From: EX4484-2 sp964592095
GTDB lineage: Archaea > Altiarchaeota > Altiarchaeia > IMC4 > QMZM01
Direction: 5' to 3'
DNA: 27,853 nt
NCBI GenBank assembly: GCA_964592095.1
Contig: CAZQER010000013.1
Location: 1 to 27,853 of the forward strand
The notes under the pieces are model-generated. The model saw only the letters and a program-made list of their open reading frames with translations, made no database searches and was not told the DNA's origin. The position numbers and the translations under genes are program-made. This document shows positions 7,937 through 15,054 of this stretch, piece by piece (the stretch's first letter is position 1; every line of letters begins with the position of its first letter).

Positions 7937-7961
7937 ATACCAAATAAAATAGTTTTGGTAT
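7937..7961. promoter_or_regulatory. Operator-like inverted repeat over the promoter of the secretion-ATPase block
   Basis: Perfect 8-bp arms ATACCAAA (7937-7944) and TTTGGTAT (7954-7961) flank a 9-nt centre which, on the minus strand, reads as a TATA-like CTATTTTA. The site lies 37-61 bp upstream of the ATG at 7900. The TATA-like centre would give a start of transcription near 7922 and a leader of about 20 nt. A palindrome over a TATA box is how many archaeal repressors block TBP. The regulator is unknown. Confidence 0.4.
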
Positions 7962-8073
7962 ATTTTGGAGAGTGTTAATAACTACCTTTATCAACCAGAA
8001 AAATTATCCAGTGCTTTATAAACCTGTATGATACAAGATCTTAACATGGAATTTAAAACATGATATCAGAATA

Positions 8074-8439
8074 TCAATGGATTACCTTTATCGGGATTCT
8101 ATTACCATTTCTATCATATGCTGCCACATCATGAATTGATTTATATGGATGCCTTACTATAAGATGCACATAACCAAATCTTGAAAAATAATTTAAATCC
8201 TGAATTGATGGTTTATAGCTTTTATTTGGGTGAGAATGAGCACTGCCAATAATTGTTTTATCAATGGGTTTCATATTCATCATTATTCTTGAAAAACCAT
8301 TTCCATATATCGTTTTTGGTAAAACTATTACCTCCTCTATAGTGTCATTATCACCCCTAAGATGACAACTGAATTCCTTAGGATGTACTTCCCTTGATAC
8401 ACCAAGAATAAACTCCAACACATAATGCCTAATCAGCAT
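8074..8439 (-). CDS. JAMM/MPN-domain zinc metalloprotein
   Basis: This 121-residue single-domain protein has the full JAMM zinc signature: E22, then HSH at 68-70, seven residues, S78, two residues and D81. This is the catalytic set of JAB1/MPN isopeptidases such as archaeal AfJAMM, which remove ubiquitin-like SAMP proteins. Related enzymes act in cysteine or sulfur-carrier metabolism. Its start overlaps the end of nop10 by 11 bp, so it is translated from the aIF2-alpha–nop10 transcript. No SAMP or E1-like gene is seen in this window, so the substrate cannot be named. The metal-site assignment is strong, the exact role is not. Confidence 0.85.
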   Translation of the reverse strand: MLIRHYVLEFILGVSREVHPKEFSCHLRGDNDTIEEVIVLPKTIYGNGFSRIMMNMKPIDKTIIGSAHSHPNKSYKPSIQDLNYFSRFGYVHLIVRHPYKSIHDVAAYDRNGNRIPIKVIH

Positions 8440-8614
8440 TCTTTTCTGTTTTCCCTCTTTCTTCCATCACTTTTTTCATCATTCTCCTGTATCTGCCATA
8501 ATTATCGTGAGGTGAGAATTTTGGCGGTTTTGGACTTATAGTTGATGAGTTACAATAGGGACATATCTTCTTTAATGTATATCTGTTACATTTTATACAT
8601 TTAAATATGTTCAT
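8429..8614 (-). CDS. nop10: H/ACA ribonucleoprotein protein Nop10
   Basis: Nop10 is a small protein of the H/ACA RNP that binds the Cbf5 pseudouridine synthase and supports guide-RNA-directed modification of rRNA. The 61-residue protein has the archaeal zinc-ribbon N-terminus with cysteines C6, C9, C18 and C21. It continues with the conserved PKPPKFSPHDNYGRYRR segment (28-44), which contacts Cbf5. It lies 25 bp after aIF2-alpha. The aIF2-alpha–nop10 order is a classic archaeal arrangement, which adds support. Its 3' end overlaps the JAMM gene. Confidence 0.95.
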   Translation of the reverse strand: MNIFKCIKCNRYTLKKICPYCNSSTISPKPPKFSPHDNYGRYRRMMKKVMEERGKTEKNAD

Positions 8615-8639
8615 TTTTTAATCAAAATTATTAAGATTG

Positions 8640-9449
8640 TCAATTATCCTTATGTAATTCCCTATAGAATTCACCCTCACCTTTATTTCTTTTGAGTAAC
8701 TCTATCCCCGATTTAGCAGCATCTCTTAATACTCTCTCAGCAGATTTATAATCAGTTGATTTGACACGGATTCTATATATCGGTGGAGAATCATACAGTA
8801 CAGTTATCTCCGATTCCGACCCTGTTTCAAATTCCTCTATCTTCTTAAGTGCATTTTTTATATCCTCAATACCATCTGGCTGATAACTTCTTAATTTCAC
8901 ATAACCGGTAATCTCCACAAAGGGAATCTTTATATTCTCATTCACCAATTTTAAGAAGTCACCCTTCCATTCATCTCTCATACCTAAATCATCTATTAGC
9001 GTATTATTCATTGCAATGGCTTCCAAACCCTCATATACTGAACCATATCTCTCAATCAATTTTTCACCTACGATATCCATTATTTCATCGAATGATACAT
9101 TTTTACTTTTGGCAAACATTCCCAAGAGCTTATTTGAGCGTTGTCTATACTTTACCTCCTGAAGTTTTTCTCTTCTCTGCGCATCTGAAACCCTTCTTAG
9201 TGATAAATCAATATGCCCTCTCTCAGGATTTACTTTTAGAACCTGAAGCACTATCTTTTGCCCCTCTCTAACATAATCCCTTATATTCCTAACCCATTTT
9301 AATGATATCTCCGATATATGAAGAAGTCCTCTTTTATTGTTATATTCATCCAATGTTATAAATGCCCCTTGTTTGAATATACTCTCAACAGTACCTATAA
9401 CGAGTTCTCCTGGTTCAGGATATTCCTCCTTTACATTCTTGTTGTTCAT
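8640..9449 (-). CDS. eif2a: Translation initiation factor aIF2 alpha subunit
   Basis: This is the alpha subunit of aIF2, which delivers initiator Met-tRNA to the ribosome. It has an S1 RNA-binding domain (about 8-85: ELVIGTVESIFKQGAFITL, then RGLLHISEIS and GHIDLSLRRV), a helical middle domain (about 86-170), and an alpha-beta C-terminal domain (about 175-265) that contacts aIF2-gamma. The length of 269 residues is normal. A GTG at 9458 would add three residues, but the ATG at 9449 is preferred. It is preceded at about 7 nt by AGGTG, a good Shine-Dalgarno match that itself contains the GTG. The gene is transcribed with nop10 and the JAMM gene. It is divergent from ilvN across a 93-bp A/T-rich promoter region. 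Confidence 0.95.
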   Translation of the reverse strand: MNNKNVKEEYPEPGELVIGTVESIFKQGAFITLDEYNNKRGLLHISEISLKWVRNIRDYVREGQKIVLQVLKVNPERGHIDLSLRRVSDAQRREKLQEVKYRQRSNKLLGMFAKSKNVSFDEIMDIVGEKLIERYGSVYEGLEAIAMNNTLIDDLGMRDEWKGDFLKLVNENIKIPFVEITGYVKLRSYQPDGIEDIKNALKKIEEFETGSESEITVLYDSPPIYRIRVKSTDYKSAERVLRDAAKSGIELLKRNKGEGEFYRELHKDN

Positions 9450-9481
9450 TACAAACACCTGTTTAGTGCAGAGTCATTTGA

Positions 9482-9503
9482 TTTAAATTTAGATATTTAT
9501 ATA
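9482..9503. promoter_or_regulatory. Divergent promoter region, aIF2-alpha and ilvN
   Basis: The 93 bp between the two ATGs hold TTTATATA at 9496-9503, placed for rightward transcription of ilvN with a start roughly at 9525-9530 and a leader of under 20 nt. A TTTAAATT element at 9482-9489 is placed about 35 bp before the aIF2-alpha ATG and could serve leftward transcription. No ribosome-binding site precedes ilvN. This is position-based evidence only. Confidence 0.35.
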
Positions 9504-9542
9504 ATTGGATTAATGTATTTAATACTCGTTTTTAATTTTAAA

Positions 9543-10022
9543 ATGAGAGCTCATATATTTACAGCATTGGTTGAACATAAACCCGGAGTGCTTATGAGAG
9601 TAGCATCTCTATTCACAAGAAGGAGATTTAATATAGAGAGCATTTCCGTGGGTGCAACAGAAAATCCAGATATAGCAAGGATGACTATACTCACAAAGGG
9701 TGATGAAAGGGTTCTTGAGCAGATTGAAAAACAATTGAATAAACTTGTAAATGTCATAAAGGTGAAGGATATAGATGTAAGTAAATCGGTATGTAGGGAG
9801 TTATGTATGTTAAAGATAAATGCACCGAAGGAGAGGCAGAAATCACAGATTATTCAGTATGTAGATGTTTTTAGGGGGCGGGTTGTGGATGTTAGTTCAG
9901 AGACTATAGGGGTTGAAATTACTGGAGATTCTGAGAAGATCGATGCATTTATTGAACTTGTAAGAGGTTTTGGAATAAAGGTTGTAGCAAGAACTGGTAT
10001 AACGGCGATGGAGAGGGGTTAA
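9543..10022 (+). CDS. ilvN: Acetolactate synthase small (regulatory) subunit
   Basis: This is the regulatory subunit of acetohydroxyacid synthase, the first common step of branched-chain amino acid synthesis, and it mediates valine feedback. The 159-residue protein starts MRAHIFTALVEHKPGVLMRV, the standard ACT domain (about 2-75) with RRFNIESISVG. A conserved C-terminal domain follows (about 80-157: RELCMLKINAP, FRGRVVDVS, GITAMERG). The reading frame is open further upstream to 9318, but that part overlaps aIF2-alpha antisense and shows no conservation. The ATG at 9543 matches the family start. The catalytic ilvB subunit is not adjacent, which is unusual because the two genes are commonly paired. 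The M50 protease gene follows after 7 bp. Confidence 0.93.
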   Translation: MRAHIFTALVEHKPGVLMRVASLFTRRRFNIESISVGATENPDIARMTILTKGDERVLEQIEKQLNKLVNVIKVKDIDVSKSVCRELCMLKINAPKERQKSQIIQYVDVFRGRVVDVSSETIGVEITGDSEKIDAFIELVRGFGIKVVARTGITAMERG

Positions 10023-10029
10023 GGTTATA

Positions 10030-11157
10030 ATGAAATCATCATACAGAATTTTCAGAATCTTCGGTATTTCAATTGAATTACATATAACATTCATACTTTT
10101 ACTTTTAATCCTATTTACAGTGGGTTGGTTGGGAGAGAGTTTCATTGCAGGTCTTCAACTTGTTTTGTTATTCATACTTCTATTTACAATTGTTGTTGCT
10201 CACGAGATATCTCATTCAATAGTAGCATTAATGTGGAAAATAAAGGTTCCAAGGATTACATTGCTTCCAATTGGTGGTATGGCAAACATAGAGATTCCAG
10301 AGAAACCACATATAGAATTAATAATGTCAATAGCAGGTCCATTGCTCAATATAGTACTTTCAGTAATATGTTTTCTAATAATCCTGTTTGCAGTTTCTGA
10401 CCCGATCTCCTTTCTTTCTGAATGGAAATGGGATGTTTTCTATATGTCTAAAGCCATATTCAATCCAGGAGGTATTTTAAAATTTTTTTTGTATATAAAC
10501 ATAGTACTTGCAGTGTTTAATCTTCTTCCAATATTTCCAATGGATGGTGGAAGAATACTGAGGGCATTACTTGCATTGTTTATAGAATACACACGGGCAA
10601 CAAGTATAGCAGTGAATATTGGTCAGTACCTGTCATTACTGATGATAATCCTCGGGATATTTTCCAATCCATGGATAGCCATAATTGGGGTTCTTATATA
10701 TTTTGCTGGAGGTCAGGAATTGAAGATTGTAAAATTGAGGCATGCACTATCAGGCTTAACTGCAGGTGAAGTTGCAATAAGGAATTTTGATTATGTATGT
10801 GAGTCAATGAGCTTAAAAGAATTTCTTGAGAATATTGCAAAACCACATATCCCCTATTATCCAGTGGTTGATTCTTTTGGTAATATAGTTGGAATGTTTA
10901 GTATTGACCGTTTAAAAGATATCGATCATAGAAAATTTGAGTTCATGTCCGTGGGTGAGTTGACAGATAGAGATTTTATATCTATTGATTCAAACGAAAA
11001 AATATCAGAAAAGATATTGAAGTTGTTAGAGTCCGAGTTTGTCTTTGTTGTAGATGAGGGCAGGATTATAGGATACTTAACTCCAAATTACCTGATAGAT
11101 TTGGCAAGATTCAGGGGTGTTACTAAGAGGTATATCTCAGGAATGTCTAATGGGTAA
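10030..11157 (+). CDS. Site-2-type M50 membrane metalloprotease with two CBS domains
   Basis: This 375-residue intramembrane zinc protease has an HEISH motif at residues 58-62 and the second metal site NLLPIFPMDGGR at 164-175 (ligand D172), within about six hydrophobic segments over residues 14-230. From about 245 to 358 come two CBS repeats (TAGEVAIRNF… and SVGELTDRDF…), as in the archaeal SpoIVFB-like subfamily in which CBS domains sense adenine nucleotides. Such enzymes cut membrane-anchored regulators, but the substrate here is unknown. It follows ilvN by 7 bp and is probably co-transcribed, although no functional link is obvious. Its 3' end overlaps the convergent histidine kinase by 21 bp. 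Confidence 0.92.
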   Translation: MKSSYRIFRIFGISIELHITFILLLLILFTVGWLGESFIAGLQLVLLFILLFTIVVAHEISHSIVALMWKIKVPRITLLPIGGMANIEIPEKPHIELIMSIAGPLLNIVLSVICFLIILFAVSDPISFLSEWKWDVFYMSKAIFNPGGILKFFLYINIVLAVFNLLPIFPMDGGRILRALLALFIEYTRATSIAVNIGQYLSLLMIILGIFSNPWIAIIGVLIYFAGGQELKIVKLRHALSGLTAGEVAIRNFDYVCESMSLKEFLENIAKPHIPYYPVVDSFGNIVGMFSIDRLKDIDHRKFEFMSVGELTDRDFISIDSNEKISEKILKLLESEFVFVVDEGRIIGYLTPNYLIDLARFRGVTKRYISGMSNG

Positions 11158-12246
11158 TGTAAAGTAAAATGTACTGCCCTCATCTGGTTCACTCTCGCAC
11201 CATATTCTTCCACCATGCTCCTCGACAATTTTCTTACATATTGCAAGACCAAGCCCTGTTCCTCTGTATTTTTTACCAATGGATGTATCTATCTGTGAGA
11301 ATTTTTTAAATAATTTCTCCATATCATTCTTTTTTATACCGATACCTGTATCCCTAACCTTTACAATAATATCATTTCCATTATTTTTATCTCTTTCTGC
11401 AGAAATAACGATTTCCCCTTTATTGGTAAATTTAATTGCATTTTCTATTAGATTTGTTAAAACCTCTGTTAATCTTAACCTGTCACCATTTATTTTTGGT
11501 AATTTCTTGTTAAATTCTGCCCTTAGTGTTAACCCCTTTTTGTATGCAAATGAACTCATATCCTGTATTGCATCCTCTATTACCTCATTTATATCAAGTT
11601 TTTCCATATCAAATCTCATAGTACCTGCTTCCAATTTTGATATATCCAGCACATCATCTATAAGTCTCTCAAGTCTTCTCACATTTCTTGATATAACTTT
11701 TAAAATGTTTTTTTGTTCATTCTTTAATTTATCTCCAATTTCATCCTCAAGTAGGGATAGATATCCCTTTATTGGAACAAGCGGTGTTTTCAGTTCATGA
11801 GCTACGATATTCATAAATTCATCCTTTCTTTTGAGTAATTCATCCACCCCCTCGGTTCTTTTTGTTTCATTTATTATTTCAGTTATATCCCTCCTGTAAA
11901 CTATCATGCATTCTACAATTCCCTTCTTACTAATATGATATACTCTAACATCCCAAATTCTACCATCTATGGTTTTGATCGTTTCAAATTCTAATTTCCC
12001 CGTCTTTAATGTTCTAACTACCGGGCATTGTTTACATGGTGAATCTCTGTTATACCAGATATTATAACACACTTTACCAACCACCTCTTTCTGAGAAAGC
12101 CCTGCCAATTTTGCAGCCGCCTTATTTGCCCATATTATATGAAAATCCAAATCATGTAAAGAAATGTTATCTGGAATTGAGTTTAGAATCATATCCTTTT
12201 CCTTAATTTGTCTTAATATTTTTTTTGAATTACTTTTTGGATCCAT
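11137..12246 (-). CDS. Soluble PAS-domain sensor histidine kinase
   Basis: This 369-residue kinase has no membrane segment. A PAS domain (about 20-125) contains a cysteine cluster C60, C71, C74 (DSPCKQCPVV), a pattern common in archaeal PAS sensors that may bind a cofactor or respond to redox. Then come HisKA with the H-box NIVAHELKTPLVPIKGY (phosphoacceptor H150) and HATPase_c with the N-box LTNLIENAIKFTN (263-275), the G1 box DTGIGI (299-304) and the G2 box GTGLGLAI (329-336). All kinase motifs are intact. No response regulator lies beside it, so the partner is elsewhere. It lies downstream, on the same strand, of a decayed pilin-like gene. The gap from 12247 to 12289 holds TATA-like stretches. 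Confidence 0.93.
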   Translation of the reverse strand: MDPKSNSKKILRQIKEKDMILNSIPDNISLHDLDFHIIWANKAAAKLAGLSQKEVVGKVCYNIWYNRDSPCKQCPVVRTLKTGKLEFETIKTIDGRIWDVRVYHISKKGIVECMIVYRRDITEIINETKRTEGVDELLKRKDEFMNIVAHELKTPLVPIKGYLSLLEDEIGDKLKNEQKNILKVISRNVRRLERLIDDVLDISKLEAGTMRFDMEKLDINEVIEDAIQDMSSFAYKKGLTLRAEFNKKLPKINGDRLRLTEVLTNLIENAIKFTNKGEIVISAERDKNNGNDIIVKVRDTGIGIKKNDMEKLFKKFSQIDTSIGKKYRGTGLGLAICKKIVEEHGGRIWCESEPDEGSTFYFTLPIRHS

Positions 12247-12289
12247 GTTATATTACATATTGAACATAAATGATATAGAGATTAAAGAT

Positions 12290-12780
12290 TTATATCCAAC
12301 TATCCCACTTTATCCATAGATATACTCTTGCCTTTTTCCTATCCATAAGTATCAAATCCATACTTGCAGATGATATCTCAACCCCTCTATTCTTTCCTTA
12401 TCCTCTGGTAATCCTAATTTTTTATTTTCAGATGTTATAAAGAGAAGCCATTCTATGTTTCTTTTTTGAGGTATCTATCTACATTCCATGTAATCTTTTC
12501 TTCTATAAATGTTCTGTTCACTTCTGTAGAATTTGAAAAATAAATCAATATCAGTTCTGATATACTTCCTCCATTATCTCTGCAATACATAACACTCAAA
12601 AGTAGGTTTCAGTATATTCATTTCTTATCCTCCGTAGGAGAACATTTTTTGCACTATCCTTGGGAATGGTAAATAATAATGCAATAAACAGGCTTATCGA
12701 TAAAAAAATCAGGAGCATGTCAAATGATGCAGATCGTCCTTTGAAATTTTGCGATTATTCAATACAGTTAATGGTAACAT
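12290..12780 (-). pseudogene. Frameshifted pilin-like secreted protein gene
   Basis: Four overlapping minus-strand reading frames join into one coherent protein of about 155 residues. It starts at the ATG at 12780 (MLPLTVLNNRK), then reads NFKGRSASFDMLLIFLSISL with a membrane helix, then LLRRIRNEYTETY. After a second shift near 12600 it reads LLSVMYCRDNGGSISELILI, after a third near 12467 RNIEWLLFITSENKKLGLPE, and after a fourth near 12382 EISSASMDLILMDRKKARVY, ending with TAA at 12290. Every shift is in the same direction and falls at a homopolymer (A4, T4, A6, G4), as if single bases were lost. A short basic N-terminus, a KG-x-S motif and one TM helix resemble class III signal peptide pilins of archaea. 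I rate decay as likely; assembly error at homopolymers is possible, although neighbouring genes with longer runs are intact. Confidence 0.6.
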
Positions 12781-12803
12781 TTGATTTATTATTTGATTTT
12801 ATT

Positions 12804-12822
12804 AACTTTAAAGTTTTATAAA
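12804..12822. promoter_or_regulatory. Palindrome beside TATA box between divergent pilin-like genes
   Basis: A perfect 12-bp palindrome AACTTTAAAGTT (12804-12815) abuts TTTTATAAA (12814-12822). The TATA box is 28 nt before the ATG at 12846, the spacing for a leaderless rightward transcript. The palindrome is well placed to control both that ORF and the leftward pilin-like pseudogene starting at 12780. It could bind a repressor; AT-rich chance palindromes are common, so confidence is modest. Confidence 0.35.
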
Positions 12823-12845
12823 TAATTATGAAAATAAATATATAA

Positions 12846-13046
12846 ATGAAAAGTAGAATGAAATTATGTAATCTTTATCAGAAGGGTTTTTTTCCTTCAC
12901 CATTTGTTTTAGTAATGCTTTCGTTGCTGATTGTAGTTATATTTTTCAATCTTTCAGAGATGGATTCACATAAAACCAAGAGTGTTTTAATACGGGGTAA
13001 AATAATGAGAGATATCCTGAATGTGGAGGAAATGAATTGCATATAA
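12846..13046 (+). CDS. Small single-TM, pilin-like protein (possibly truncated)
   Basis: This 66-residue ORF starts MKSRMKLCNLYQKGFFPSPF and continues with a hydrophobic helix VLVMLSLLIVVIFF (about 22-35). A polar stretch follows: DSHKTKSVLIRGKIMRDIL. The order basic N-terminus, KG motif, TM helix, then an S/D-x-K-x(3)-VL-x-R segment parallels the N-terminal part of the frameshifted gene on the other side of the shared promoter region. The two may therefore be paralogues. The protein stops soon after the helix. Other frames stay open in short pieces up to about 13196, so it may be the intact head of a decayed gene. A TATA box 28 nt upstream supports expression. No family is recognised. Confidence 0.4.
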   Translation: MKSRMKLCNLYQKGFFPSPFVLVMLSLLIVVIFFNLSEMDSHKTKSVLIRGKIMRDILNVEEMNCI

Positions 13047-13246
13047 AAACTATAACTCTGTTCCTATAAGTAAAGAAACCCAAATCAACAACAGACTCCT
13101 CATACATAGCATACTCTGTTACCCTCTTTTTTATTATTTCCGTTTTATTTGATACCCCGTTGCAAAAATCAATAAAATCAGTAGACAAAAGAATTTAAAG
13201 AATTTGATATAATAATTAATATGGTGGATCTTTACCCCATCTATGA
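13047..13246. other. Stretch without a confident gene; possible decayed coding remnants
   Basis: A minus-strand frame from a TTG at 13188 reads STDFIDFCNGVSNKTEIIKK and is open for 80 codons (to 12946), but its second half is antisense to the small TM ORF at 12846. Its first half is faintly similar to the ISELILIYF…FIEEKI part of the frameshifted pilin-like gene. The plus strand has short open pieces ending at about 13196 as well. I cannot decide between strands. The region looks like gene decay rather than a functional gene, and no RNA gene or long repeat is seen. Confidence 0.25.
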
Positions 13247-14038
13247 TTATTCTCTTCGTTTTTGCCGTTTTTGATTTCTTATATCTGCCCTGAATATCCA
13301 TTTTTCATCCAAATATTTATCCATTAATTTATCAGCAAGTTCCTTTTCATATTTACTTAGGATTCCATCATGGGATCTCCCTAAGATTTTTTCAAAGCCA
13401 TTTCTCAATGCCTTTTTTGCATCCTCCATTTTAATATCTCTAACCTCCCTCTTCAGGTATGTTATGCCATCCTCCGGGTTTTCTACATCCCCCTTTAGAT
13501 TTTTAACAGGATTTTTTAGTATTTTCTTCATAGTCTTAAAATCAAAATCTATCAGAAAACTACCTCCGGAGTTTACAACACCATTGGATGTCAATTGACC
13601 ACTCCCCGAAATTTTTTTACCATTTACATAAACACCAAATCTTTCCTCATCTATCTCCACATTTCTTATACCGATGCCGTATAAAGCCTCTACTACCCCC
13701 TTTAAAATAAATCTATAAACATTTCTCGGTCCATAAGGTATGATTGGATTATCCTCCCTAAAGATTATATTATATATTATCTGGTTTCTGTCAGAATAAC
13801 CAGTTCCACCACCAAGTATCCTCCTAACTATTGGTATATCCCTTTTCTTACATATATCAACATTCACCTCTTCATGCACCAATTGATGATAACCTATATA
13901 AACGGCAGGTTTTGACGGTCTCCAAAAGAGAATTGTATCCTCCACAATGCCATTTTCTACCGATTTCATAATAGCTTCAAATAGTGCAACACCATAAATG
14001 CTATCAACGATATCAACATCAATAAATCTGAATTTCAT
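13247..14038 (-). CDS. Lipoate–protein ligase family protein (LplA/BPL fold)
   Basis: This 263-residue enzyme has the biotin/lipoate ligase fold. The signature RRILGGGTGYSDRNQIIYNI is followed by the lysine motif NGKKISGSGQ, which binds the lipoyl- or octanoyl-adenylate. A C-terminal LplB-like piece follows: SKYEKELADKLMDKYLDEKW, as in ligases active without a separate LplB. The start was set at the ATG at 14038 because it forms an ATGA overlap with the stop of the radical SAM gene. A GTG or ATG further upstream, giving MLCRLTLTV…, would lie inside that gene. The coupling suggests the two work together: this protein would place octanoate or lipoate on E2 or GcvH-type carriers and the radical SAM protein would insert sulfur. 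Lipoate rather than biotin is inferred from motifs. Confidence 0.82.
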   Translation of the reverse strand: MKFRFIDVDIVDSIYGVALFEAIMKSVENGIVEDTILFWRPSKPAVYIGYHQLVHEEVNVDICKKRDIPIVRRILGGGTGYSDRNQIIYNIIFREDNPIIPYGPRNVYRFILKGVVEALYGIGIRNVEIDEERFGVYVNGKKISGSGQLTSNGVVNSGGSFLIDFDFKTMKKILKNPVKNLKGDVENPEDGITYLKREVRDIKMEDAKKALRNGFEKILGRSHDGILSKYEKELADKLMDKYLDEKWIFRADIRNQKRQKRRE

Positions 14039-14997
14039 TCTAACTGTAACTGTGAGGGTAAGACGGCACAACATGCCCCAAATTCCCTGATTTTTAGATT
14101 TAGTTTGTTTGCCTCTTTATAAGCCGATGATGTTGGAATTGCTATATTATTAACTCCCGCTCTTATAGCAAGTTTATCTATTTCCTCTCTTATATATCCC
14201 TTGCCCCTTGCACACCCCAATGATATATAACTATCCTTAAATTTAAATCTTGCAAGACAAAGTATTCTGATAAGATCCTCTGGATTTATCCTTATATCCC
14301 GCATTGGGGTTCCATCCAGGTTTGTCAAACCGATTATAACAACATTGCTTGGTTTTATATACGAAATTATATCCAATGCGTTTAATTCATGCCTTGGTTT
14401 TCCATAATGAAGTCCAACACAGATATGTGGCGATATATTACCCATTCCTGCCCTTTCAAATGCTCTCAGTGTTTTTATGTAATCCTCTGGATATAACTCT
14501 ATACCATAAATTTCTCTTGTTGTATCTTCAGAACCCACAATATCTACACAAACACCGTCTATACCCGAATATTTTAACCCTTTTGCATCCTCATAATTTA
14601 CTACACCTGTATGAGCAAACAAAATTAGATCTGTTTTATCCTTTATCTCCCTAATAGCATCCAAAAAATTATTCAATGGCACCTTTCCTTCATTTGTGCA
14701 TCCGCCAGTAATCAATACACCTCTTGACCCCTCTTTATGAAATTCCATACATGCCCTTATCAATTTCTTGGGTGTTTTAGTATCTATTAATCTCTTTATT
14801 AATATCCCTCTACAGTGTTTGCAATTTAATGCGCATGAAGAGCCAGTTATTGAAACGGCAGGGAAATACACGGATGTATAATAAAAATTAATACTCCTAC
14901 CAAAATTTTTATGAGATAATACTCTTGACATATCAATCAGGTCAGTCAAATTCAAAGATTCAAAATCCCCATTATCAAAATTCTTATTAATTGCCAT
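14035..14997 (-). CDS. Radical SAM protein, probable LipS-type lipoyl synthase component
   Basis: This 320-residue radical SAM enzyme has a Cx3Cx2C cluster: TGSSCALNCKHC, with C55, C59 and C62 as [4Fe-4S]/SAM ligands. A glycine-rich segment VLITGGCTNEGKVPLNNF follows. A late CCAVLPSQLQLE tail carries two further cysteines, and there are others at GCTNEG and GCARGKGY. The biotin-synthase-like layout and the ATGA coupling to a lipoate-ligase-like gene match the archaeal and bacterial LipS1/LipS2 pathway. In that pathway two radical SAM proteins together replace LipA in making lipoyl groups. Only one of the two is in this window. That it is a LipS protein is inference from context; membership in the radical SAM superfamily is clear. 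It is divergent from the lipoprotein gene. Confidence 0.75.
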   Translation of the reverse strand: MAINKNFDNGDFESLNLTDLIDMSRVLSHKNFGRSINFYYTSVYFPAVSITGSSCALNCKHCRGILIKRLIDTKTPKKLIRACMEFHKEGSRGVLITGGCTNEGKVPLNNFLDAIREIKDKTDLILFAHTGVVNYEDAKGLKYSGIDGVCVDIVGSEDTTREIYGIELYPEDYIKTLRAFERAGMGNISPHICVGLHYGKPRHELNALDIISYIKPSNVVIIGLTNLDGTPMRDIRINPEDLIRILCLARFKFKDSYISLGCARGKGYIREEIDKLAIRAGVNNIAIPTSSAYKEANKLNLKIREFGACCAVLPSQLQLE

Positions 14998-15019
14998 ATA
15001 ATATCAATAATTAACATCA

Positions 15020-15030
15020 ATAAATTATAA
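15020..15030 (+). promoter_or_regulatory. TATA-like box for the lipoprotein gene
   Basis: ATAAATTATAA at 15020-15030 lies about 29 nt before the preferred ATG at 15055, and no Shine-Dalgarno precedes that ATG, so a leaderless transcript fits. The 57-bp gap also has to hold the promoter of the leftward radical SAM gene. Confidence 0.35.
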
Positions 15031-15054
15031 TCTATATTGTTCATAGATCATAAG

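Noticed and set aside
9318..9542. In-frame extension of ilvN upstream to 9318
   Set aside because: The added 75 residues are antisense to aIF2-alpha and hydrophobic without any family match; the ATG at 9543 gives the standard ACT-domain start.
12601..12645. Short minus-strand ORF with GGAGG before an ATG (MNILKPTFE…)
   Set aside because: Only 15 codons; the GGAGG is explained by the coding sequence of the frameshifted gene (LLRRIR).
12946..13188. 80-codon minus-strand ORF
   Set aside because: It starts with TTG, its second half is antisense to a better-supported small ORF, and it matches no family; kept only as possible decay.
14039..14074. Longer start for the lipoate-ligase-like protein
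   Set aside because: The extra 12 residues lie inside the radical SAM gene; the ATG at 14038 makes a clean ATGA overlap and starts at the conserved strand.
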